Part shown: piece by piece, positions 1 through 6,827 of the stretch
Layout: every line of letters begins with the position of its first letter
Position numbering within the stretch: the stretch's first letter is position 1
Origin: Methanobacteriota archaeon
Lineage (GTDB): Archaea; Thermoplasmatota; Poseidoniia; Poseidoniales; Poseidoniaceae
Direction of reading: 5' to 3'
DNA length: 13,635 nt
NCBI GenBank assembly: GCA_002727485.1
Contig: PBXE01000047.1
Location: forward strand, 12,420-26,054
The notes under the pieces: generated by a model
Databases searched by the model: none
Seen by the model: only the letters and a program-made list of their open reading frames with translations
What the model was told of the DNA's origin: nothing
Translations under genes and position numbers: made by a program

Positions 1-1169
1 AACCATGTCGTTAGTTGTCTAGGATTTATATCGAGTAAACTCGCAAAGTTACTCAAAATCATCAGCCTGGGGATATGATGTGTCCAACCATCTTCCATTA
101 CTGATTTAACGACCACATCAAGACAATTAAATCCAGTTTTTGAACCCCAGTAAGCATCTGGAAGTGGGTTATTTTGATTAAGAAAATTTGGTTGGTTCAA
201 TTCATTATTGAAAATTTCCAACGTTCTAAATCCATCCGTGACATCATGGACATGTTTCACATACTCTCGCCATATCATTTGACGAAAGAATCCTTCTAAA
301 CTATTTATAGGACTATCAGTAATCATTACAGCGTCAATTACAGTTCTGGGTGATAGACGATGCAAATTGATGGAAGTTGCTAATTTAGAATGAAATAAAT
401 GGCGGCTTTGAGTAGTCATTGCATCTTCATAAGGACCAAAAAATTCTATATTATCAATAGCCCATTTTAGTGATTCCTGATGTTGCATTAAAGTGGTAGG
501 GACTTTACTTAAGTCACAATTACCGGGGTGATTACTAAAATTTTTATTTACCATTTCTTCTACCGATTTATCAATCTCATCAACTTGAAATTTCAACTCT
601 TCTTGTGGCAAAGGTTCTCCCTTCCATGGCAGTCTATTTTCGGAATCAAAACTAAACTTTCCGTTTACTGGTTTACCATCAACCATTAATATTCCAGTTT
701 CTCTACGTACTTTTTGATAGAATTTATCCATTCTAAAGGGTGGATTTGTACCTACAGTTTGAGTAAACCATTCACGCTTTGTTAACCAACCATCATGCTT
801 CTGTAAAATTATTTTACCTAAATCTACTAATTGCTGAAGTTCAATCCTCATGCTTCTTTCGGCAGGTTCAACAAGAAATATCGAACCTAATTTTTCAATT
901 ATTTTAGATAATTCATCTTTGTAGTTTCCTTTTGTAAAATAATATCGTACTTGATGGCCCAGTTCTTCAGCTTCTTTAGCGAAGTGCCTCATATTTGAGA
1001 GTAACATTGCAAGTTTTTGTTTATGGTAATTTAATGAATTACCTTTTGATTCGGATTCTATTAATATCAGCCCTATATCTTCTCTATTATTTGACCATGG
1101 GAAGATGTCATGATTTAATTGGTCATAACAAACGAAGTACCACTTGGAGGGTGCTTCAGTCTTGTTCAT
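1..1169 (-). CDS. FeS-BCP-type DNA photolyase / cryptochrome-like protein (partial, C-terminus beyond left edge)
   Basis: The gene runs leftward off the window, and about 389 residues are visible. The reading frame is open from the ATG at 1169 to base 1. The protein matches the iron-sulfur bacterial cryptochrome/photolyase family (PhrB-like). The visible signatures are an N-terminal 'YDQLN' strand start, 'MRHFAKEAEELG' near residues 60-70, 'FSFDSENR', 'EGFFRQMIWREYV' at about 292-304, 'YWGSKTGFNCLD' with Cys349, and 'THHIPRLM' with His364-His365. In PhrB the equivalent Cys is the first [4Fe-4S] ligand and the His pair lies at the lesion-binding site. The other three cluster cysteines would lie beyond the edge. 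Known members repair (6-4) photoproducts in DNA using light and FAD; that activity here is inferred. The start at 1169 gives the family's usual N-terminus. The frame is also open upstream to an ATG at 1247, which would overlap the neighbouring gene. The 40-nt gap to that same-strand gene suggests possible co-transcription. Confidence 0.9.
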   Translation of the reverse strand, partial: MNKTEAPSKWYFVCYDQLNHDIFPWSNNREDIGLILIESESKGNSLNYHKQKLAMLLSNMRHFAKEAEELGHQVRYYFTKGNYKDELSKIIEKLGSIFLVEPAERSMRIELQQLVDLGKIILQKHDGWLTKREWFTQTVGTNPPFRMDKFYQKVRRETGILMVDGKPVNGKFSFDSENRLPWKGEPLPQEELKFQVDEIDKSVEEMVNKNFSNHPGNCDLSKVPTTLMQHQESLKWAIDNIEFFGPYEDAMTTQSRHLFHSKLATSINLHRLSPRTVIDAVMITDSPINSLEGFFRQMIWREYVKHVHDVTDGFRTLEIFNNELNQPNFLNQNNPLPDAYWGSKTGFNCLDVVVKSVMEDGWTHHIPRLMILSNFASLLDINPRQLTTW

Positions 1170-1209
1170 GTGTAATGATAAATCCAAGAGAACATAAAGC
1201 CGTGTTTTT

Positions 1210-2460
1210 CTATGGCAATTTAATCCTTGAACTGTCAACCCATTCATCCCAACTAGAGTCAAAACCGACATAATGGATTAGATAATTATCTCCCTGAATG
1301 TCACGAATCAAGGCATCCCACCAACTTCCTTTCCATTCAACTTTTACCTGTTGGCCCGTTGAATAATCTGGTTTATTGAATGGATGATCTGTTGGCCTAT
1401 TTTCCCAACCTGTTGGACCAACGACGTATATTGTGTTATTTGTCTCTACCTTAGCAGTCGCTCGATTATCATAAGTTATTTTAATTATATCAGAGGTACT
1501 GACATTAGTGTCACCTAATTTAGGATGGCCGTATACAAATCCATGTAACTTACCGTCGATTATTTTTGCATCTTGTATTATAACTTCTGATTTTTCTTCA
1601 AAAGGTTGAACCATGATTTTTGCTAGATCTTTGTAATTAAGTTCAGAATCTAAAGAAATTCCCATTTCATTGAACATTTCTTGGACATCAGATATTTCCA
1701 AAGGATCTCCCATCTGGGTTAAAATTTCAAATAATTTACTAGCATGAATAGTTCCAGTATTGTTTTCATCAAAAACCTTGAATGATTCAATTAATTCTTG
1801 TTCTTCTTGGGAAATTTGTTCAACATAGGCTTGCGTTGCCTCTGAATCGGGTTGTTTTGCAATTCTTGAAGGGGGAACTCCTGATTCTACATCGCCGTCA
1901 TCAAAATGAATCATATATGTGTGATGCGGTTGAACTTCTGCAATTCTACCAGGGAAAAATGTACCATAGTTTTTCCAATTTACTAATACTCTATCACCTT
2001 TATTAAGCGAATCATCTGCACGTCTAATATTTCCAGCATTTTCGCCAATAAGCAAATTATGTTTAGATTCGATGCCGCTACTCTTAGGCACATCAACATC
2101 GTAACTCCCATCATCATTCACCTTAGTAATAGTGCATCTATCTAGCCAGCGTTCATTTGTTGGACTAAAATATTCAACATGCATTCCAACTTCTAATTCA
2201 GCCTGAATTGGCGATGCAATAATCTCTTCAATTTGCGACACCGTTTCATTTTTATTAACCATTCCAAGGCGCTCTAAAGCAGTAATTACAGCAGTTGTTA
2301 CCGCATCAACATCGTTGTTAATTACCGTATTGTGAACGACATCTCCACCGATTACAGAGTCTTGCATATTCAAAGTCTGACTAGCCTTTGGCGGTGCAGG
2401 AATCCATTCCGAACCGCTCCACATAAATTTCCCATCCGGACTGAAAATTGGTTCAGACAT
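1210..2460 (-). CDS. Cytosolic Tudor / EF-hand-like / chromo-barrel multidomain protein
   Basis: This is a 416-residue protein with no signal peptide or membrane helix. In order I see: an N-terminal 'SPDGKFMWSGSEWIPAPP' module (7-24); a linker with 'GGDVVHNTVINNDVDA' (about 38-53); two Tudor/Agenet-like barrels (about 90-147 and 152-202, the second with 'GDRVLVNW' and 'YMIHFDDGDVE'); a calmodulin-like helix-loop-helix pair (about 220-285); and a C-terminal chromo-barrel/Tudor-knot (about 367-415, 'YLIHYVGFDSSWDEWV'). The last strongly resembles the MRG15/MOF chromo-barrel pattern 'HYxGWxxxWDEWV'. The first EF loop (231-242) keeps D1, N3, T5, G6 and I8 but has Lys at position 12 instead of Glu. 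The second loop is degenerate, so calcium binding is doubtful. Such barrels usually bind nucleic acid or modified peptides; the target here is unknown. I chose the ATG at 2460 because 'MSEP...SPDG' reads as a native N-terminus and an A/T-rich box sits about 22 nt upstream. An ATG at 2505 would add 15 hydrophobic residues. Confidence 0.85.
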   Translation of the reverse strand: MSEPIFSPDGKFMWSGSEWIPAPPKASQTLNMQDSVIGGDVVHNTVINNDVDAVTTAVITALERLGMVNKNETVSQIEEIIASPIQAELEVGMHVEYFSPTNERWLDRCTITKVNDDGSYDVDVPKSSGIESKHNLLIGENAGNIRRADDSLNKGDRVLVNWKNYGTFFPGRIAEVQPHHTYMIHFDDGDVESGVPPSRIAKQPDSEATQAYVEQISQEEQELIESFKVFDENNTGTIHASKLFEILTQMGDPLEISDVQEMFNEMGISLDSELNYKDLAKIMVQPFEEKSEVIIQDAKIIDGKLHGFVYGHPKLGDTNVSTSDIIKITYDNRATAKVETNNTIYVVGPTGWENRPTDHPFNKPDYSTGQQVKVEWKGSWWDALIRDIQGDNYLIHYVGFDSSWDEWVDSSRIKLP

Positions 2461-2477
2461 ATCAATTCTAAAACGAC

Positions 2478-2487
2478 TAATTAAAAA
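2478..2487 (-). promoter_or_regulatory. Putative TATA box for the Tudor/EF-hand gene
   Basis: TTTTTAATTA on the minus strand lies about 18-27 nt before the ATG at 2460. That is roughly where a TATA box would sit for a leaderless or near-leaderless archaeal transcript. No Shine-Dalgarno sequence is seen. In AT-rich DNA such boxes also occur by chance. Confidence 0.35.
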
Positions 2488-2511
2488 GAGGTTTTGAAAA
2501 ATCATGTAGGT

Positions 2512-2524
2512 GTAAATTATTTAC
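2512..2524 (+). promoter_or_regulatory. Putative palindromic TATA box for the repeat-protein gene
   Basis: GTAAATTATTTAC is a perfect 13-nt palindrome centred about 29 nt before the ATG at 2547. Its first 11 bases recur exactly at 11920-11930 at nearly the same distance from another start codon. This fits a TATA element driving a leaderless or short-leader mRNA. Because it is symmetrical it could also serve the divergent gene. Confidence 0.5.
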
Positions 2525-2546
2525 CATTGAAAGTTTAGGATAATAC

Positions 2547-5500
2547 ATGAACAGTGACAAGGTTTTGCCTTTTGGGTTAGTTTTTCTTTTCCTATTCTCA
2601 TTCCTTTCTCCGACAGTTGAAGCATTTGATTGGGACAATGATGGCGTAGATGATTCAGTTGATACAGATGATGACAATGACTCGGTATTGGATATTGATG
2701 ACCAGTGTACACCAGGACAAGTAAATAGTTACTCACTAGGGATGAGCGACCATGATTCTGATGGTTGTGACGACCACTTGATGTTCATTTCAAATGCTTT
2801 TTTTGAAGGAGATGATACCGATGTAATTACAGATATATTCTTCGATAGTAATGATAATCAAATTATAGCAGGATATTCTTTAGGAAATTACTCAAAGTTT
2901 GAGAATTATAATATTACAACTGATCCAAATCATGCAGGGTATTCATTTGTTGCAAAAATAAATAGTTCAGGTAATATTGATTGGTTTATCTATACCTTCA
3001 ATGATTACTACATAAAAATAGCATTATCTAGTGATGATTCTATTTATTTGTCCAGTACTTTACTTACTAATTTAACTTGGCATACTTCAAGCGGAAATTT
3101 TGCTATCAGTGATACGAATAATTTCGTCGACCCCTATGTGATGAAAATATCTAATCAAGGAAATATTGAATGGATTGAGCATAATGAGAATTTAGGAGAT
3201 CAGACATTAGAGAAAATCGCAATAGGCGAACAAAATAATGCAATAATTTCAATTTTCAATTACAATGGAAGTATCTTATCTTATGGTAGCCAAACTTTTA
3301 CCCTTAATTCTCTTGAAGGTTTTTTCCTAAACATTTCTTCTAGTGGAGATTGGGGTTCAGATATCATTTCAATAGAATCACCCAACCCAGTTGCTAATGA
3401 TGGAGCAATTTTCGATTATATTTCCAATACGGACAACGGATATATGGCAATTGTTTCTTACCAAGATATTCCTATTGTGAACATAAAAAAGAATGGTATT
3501 TTCCAGTGTTCGATTAGTAAAAATAATTCTCAATCGAGTTTTGATATTTTATCTATTACAGTATTTCACGATTGGAATTGTCAAGATTCGATAAATATTG
3601 AAGCAAATTATGGATATGCAGAGGCTTGGATAAATGATATGATTGTCGAATTTAATACAACTAGTAATAACCTAAGTATTGTAGTTGCAGGTGCTATGGA
3701 GGCTGATACATACAACTATTCTACATTAGAATTCGGAAATTGGGGAATCATTACACCTCTCGGTGAATATACTAATGAGGGAGCAAAGGCATACGTTGGA
3801 CAGATTTATTTTGACTCAAATATATCCGGAAATAGTTTAAATTGGGATTATTTGATGTGGGATGATTCTTATGGTTATTACTCTACATTTACTGATATCA
3901 CTTATTCCGAACATGCATTTGTATTATGTGGTAACTTTTATTCATTTATGAATTTAGTAGATGGTTTATCATTGCCGAATATACTCACACTTTATTCAAT
4001 TACAAATTCTGATTATGATTCAATGTGCCTTCTTGATTATGATAGTGGAAGTTCGCAAGTATTCGGAAGTTTAGGGTATATTTACCAGCAATTTGGTTTC
4101 TACAATAGTGACATATTAACAGCTATTGATTTAGATAAAACCGGTCGAGCATCAATCGCTATTGCTTCTACATCAACATATGTAACCTTCAACAATACAA
4201 ATATTACAACTAATGGTTCGAGTTATGATACTCATTTATTCAATGTATTATTTGAAGAAGATTACGATGATGATAACGATGGAATCGAAGATTACTCAGA
4301 CCAATGCCCATTGGGAGATATAAACTGGGATGCAAATAATAGTTCATTAGACTTAGATTGGGATGGTTGTAAAGATTCCACCGAGGATAATGATGATGAC
4401 AATGACGGATTAGAGGATATATTAGACGCATGCCCAAGAGGAACTACTAACTGGTCAAGTTGGAATTATTACGAAGATTATGATTCCGATGGATGCCATG
4501 ACTATACAGAAGATTTAGATGATGACAACGATGGAATTTTGGATTCTGATGATTTATGCTCTGCCACAAATTCAGTTTTAGGATGGACCAGTAATTCGAC
4601 TACAGATTATGATGGAGATGGATGTCAAGATATTACTGAAGATTGGGATGATGATAATGACGGTCTTAGTGATACATATGACAACTGTCCCACAGGCCTA
4701 CTCAACTGGCAATCCGGAGACCCTAACACCGATTGGGATGGCGATGGATGCGAAGATTCAGTGGAAGATGATGATGACGATAATGATCAGAGAAATGATG
4801 TTGATGACACCTGTCCAAGAGGTGAATTAAATTGGAATTCTCAAAGTACTCAATTTGACTTTGATAGTGATGGATGTAAAGATGGCATCGAAGATTGGGA
4901 TGACGATAATGATGGTGTTTACAATAATAATGATGATTGTAACCCAGGGGAAATGTCTTGGGTCTCGAGTAATTCTACTGACTATGATAGTGATGGATGT
5001 AGAGATTTAACCGAAGACATAGATGATGATAATGACGGTAAGGAAGATGCTATCGATGATTGTTTACTGGGTAATTTGGGATGGACATCTACACCATTTA
5101 CAGACTATGATTCAGATGGATGTCGAGATTCCAGTGAAGATTTAGACGACGATAATGACGGTGTAGAAGATTTAGATGATTTATGCCCACTTGGGGAAGT
5201 TGGCTGGATTTCAACTGAATTGACTGATTATGATGGTGATGGATGTAGAGATGCACAAGAAGATGATGACTATGATAATGATGGTGTTCTAAATCAAAAT
5301 GATTCTTGTAAGAGAGGAGACATTTCTTGGACCTCAAATTCAACAACTGATTATGACTATGATGGATGTCGAGATTCTACCGAAGATTTAGATGATGATA
5401 ATGATGGTGTTCTAGACACTAGAGATTTGTGCAGCATAGGACTATCCTACTGGTATTCTAACTCAGAAACAGACTATGATTCAGATGGATGTTATGATGA

Positions 5501-6827
5501 GGAAGAATCTATATCAGAAAAATCTTGGAATCTATCTGAAGATTTAGATGATGATAATGACGGAGCCTTAGATATTTATGACGATTGTGCGAAAGGAACC
5601 CTAGGTTGGAGTCAATTTGGATCATTAGACCATGATATGGATGGATGTTTTGATGAAAACGAGGATAATGATGATGATAATGATGGAATTTTAGATTTGG
5701 CTGACTCATGCAGTACTGGTGAAATAAATTGGACCTCCAATTCATTGAATGATTATGATAACGATGGATGCTTTGACGCTAGTGAAGACGAGGATGATGA
5801 TAATGACTTAATCTTAGACATCGTCGATCTTTGTCCAATTGGAGATGTGAATTGGATATCTTTCCAAAGCAGCGATTATGATAACGATGGTTGTAAGGAT
5901 TCAACTGAGGATTTCGATGATGATAATGATAATATCACCGATATTCAAGACTTATGTCCCACTGGAAAGAAAGATTGGATTTCAAATGAGATTCTAGATT
6001 ATGATGAAGATGGATGTTATGATGCTAGTGAAGATGAAGACGACGATAATGATATGATAAATGATAATTATGATAGTTGTCCGAAGAATTTGTTAAACTG
6101 GACATCAAATTCTGATACCGACCATGATAGTGATGGTTGTAATGATCAACTCGAAGATAATGACGATGATAACGACGGGATGGAAGATTCAATTGACCAA
6201 TGTCCGCTAGGAGATTTAGGTTGGATTTCAAGCCCTGAAACTGATTTCGACAATGATGGATGTCAAGATGCAGAAGAGGATTATGATGATGATGGAGATG
6301 GAGTAGTAGATACCCAAGATATGTTCCCTCTAAATCCTGATGAATCATTTGATTCAGATGGAGATGGCATTGGAAATAATGAAGATGCATTCCCTAATGA
6401 TTCCAGTGAAACAGTTGATACAGATGGAGATGGAGTTGGAGATAATACCGATATATTCCCATCTACATCATGGCTTGGTTCAGGTACTTCTTTCACACTA
6501 GTTGCAATAATAGTAATTTCAGTTATCGGTTCAATCGTTATTATTAGGATAAGGAAGAGTAATGCTCCAATCCCTGAAGAACAAACTAAATCATTTAGGC
6601 AACAAGAAGAATTCTTTGAAGAGATCTCTTCTGACGCATTAAGCTTGGCAGGAATGGCACCAATCTTGACTGAAGAACAAATAATGAATCAAAATACGCC
6701 ACCAAGTGATGATTTGATCGGTGAAATTGATGAAGATGGATATGAATGGATAGAACATCCTGTAGGAAGTGAAATATGGTACTGGAAAGGTTCAGACTCA
6801 AATAATTGGGAACTATATGAAGACTAA
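2547..6827 (+). CDS. Secreted, membrane-anchored protein with beta-propeller-like head and thrombospondin-3-like repeats
   Basis: This is a 1426-residue surface protein. A signal peptide (1-26, ending 'PTVEA') precedes one Asp-rich Cys-containing unit (about 27-77, Cys54 and Cys74). Residues about 85-570 form a repetitive beta-rich region in which 'FVAKINSSGNIDW', 'YVMKISNQGNIEW' and 'FFLNISSSGDW' recur. This resembles SBBP-type beta-propeller blades; I count about six. Residues 574-1246 hold sixteen repeats of about 41 residues of the form DDDNDGxxDxxDxCPxGxxxW...DYDSDGCxDxxED, each with two cysteines, as in calcium-binding thrombospondin type-3 repeats. Three Cys-free repeats ('DGDGV...FP', about 1247-1306) follow, then one transmembrane helix (about 1315-1333), the basic 'RIRK' and a 93-residue cytoplasmic tail ending in 'GYEWIEHP...WYWKG'. 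A calcium-stiffened stalk carrying a propeller head for adhesion or sensing is inferred. Ligand and partners are unknown. Confidence 0.88.
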   Translation: MNSDKVLPFGLVFLFLFSFLSPTVEAFDWDNDGVDDSVDTDDDNDSVLDIDDQCTPGQVNSYSLGMSDHDSDGCDDHLMFISNAFFEGDDTDVITDIFFDSNDNQIIAGYSLGNYSKFENYNITTDPNHAGYSFVAKINSSGNIDWFIYTFNDYYIKIALSSDDSIYLSSTLLTNLTWHTSSGNFAISDTNNFVDPYVMKISNQGNIEWIEHNENLGDQTLEKIAIGEQNNAIISIFNYNGSILSYGSQTFTLNSLEGFFLNISSSGDWGSDIISIESPNPVANDGAIFDYISNTDNGYMAIVSYQDIPIVNIKKNGIFQCSISKNNSQSSFDILSITVFHDWNCQDSINIEANYGYAEAWINDMIVEFNTTSNNLSIVVAGAMEADTYNYSTLEFGNWGIITPLGEYTNEGAKAYVGQIYFDSNISGNSLNWDYLMWDDSYGYYSTFTDITYSEHAFVLCGNFYSFMNLVDGLSLPNILTLYSITNSDYDSMCLLDYDSGSSQVFGSLGYIYQQFGFYNSDILTAIDLDKTGRASIAIASTSTYVTFNNTNITTNGSSYDTHLFNVLFEEDYDDDNDGIEDYSDQCPLGDINWDANNSSLDLDWDGCKDSTEDNDDDNDGLEDILDACPRGTTNWSSWNYYEDYDSDGCHDYTEDLDDDNDGILDSDDLCSATNSVLGWTSNSTTDYDGDGCQDITEDWDDDNDGLSDTYDNCPTGLLNWQSGDPNTDWDGDGCEDSVEDDDDDNDQRNDVDDTCPRGELNWNSQSTQFDFDSDGCKDGIEDWDDDNDGVYNNNDDCNPGEMSWVSSNSTDYDSDGCRDLTEDIDDDNDGKEDAIDDCLLGNLGWTSTPFTDYDSDGCRDSSEDLDDDNDGVEDLDDLCPLGEVGWISTELTDYDGDGCRDAQEDDDYDNDGVLNQNDSCKRGDISWTSNSTTDYDYDGCRDSTEDLDDDNDGVLDTRDLCSIGLSYWYSNSETDYDSDGCYDEEESISEKSWNLSEDLDDDNDGALDIYDDCAKGTLGWSQFGSLDHDMDGCFDENEDNDDDNDGILDLADSCSTGEINWTSNSLNDYDNDGCFDASEDEDDDNDLILDIVDLCPIGDVNWISFQSSDYDNDGCKDSTEDFDDDNDNITDIQDLCPTGKKDWISNEILDYDEDGCYDASEDEDDDNDMINDNYDSCPKNLLNWTSNSDTDHDSDGCNDQLEDNDDDNDGMEDSIDQCPLGDLGWISSPETDFDNDGCQDAEEDYDDDGDGVVDTQDMFPLNPDESFDSDGDGIGNNEDAFPNDSSETVDTDGDGVGDNTDIFPSTSWLGSGTSFTLVAIIVISVIGSIVIIRIRKSNAPIPEEQTKSFRQQEEFFEEISSDALSLAGMAPILTEEQIMNQNTPPSDDLIGEIDEDGYEWIEHPVGSEIWYWKGSDSNNWELYED
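4266..6284 (+). repeat. Sixteen tandem ~123-bp coding repeats (Asp-rich Cys-pair units)
   Basis: Sixteen in-frame units encode DDDND-type acidic loops, a 'DxC' cysteine, an aromatic W around mid-unit and a 'DGC' cysteine. Most are 41 residues (123 bp). Unit 3 is slightly longer. Unit 10 carries about 11 extra residues ('SISEKSWNLSE') before its acidic end. The amino-acid pattern is far better kept than the DNA, with conservation concentrated in the GATGATGAtAAtGA tract. This suggests old duplications held by protein-level selection rather than recent slippage. Confidence 0.9.

Noticed and set aside
1170..1247. N-terminal extension of the photolyase from the ATG at 1247
   Set aside because: It would overlap the end of the upstream gene, and the added residues have no place in the family's N-terminus.
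995..1273. Plus-strand 92-residue open frame
   Set aside because: It lies opposite the photolyase and the end of the Tudor gene, both well supported, and shows no domain.
2461..2505. ATG at 2505 as the start of the Tudor/EF-hand gene
   Set aside because: It adds 15 mainly hydrophobic residues before a natural-looking 'MSEP' start, and the TATA-like box at 2478-2487 would lie inside the coding sequence.
4266..6284. CRISPR or satellite array
   Set aside because: The ~123-bp repeats are continuous, in frame, diverged at DNA level and encode a clear protein repeat. There are no spacers.
4240..6390. Minus-strand His-rich open frames opposite the repeat region
   Set aside because: They are mirror images of GAT-rich codons (ATC/CAT read backwards) and have no independent support.
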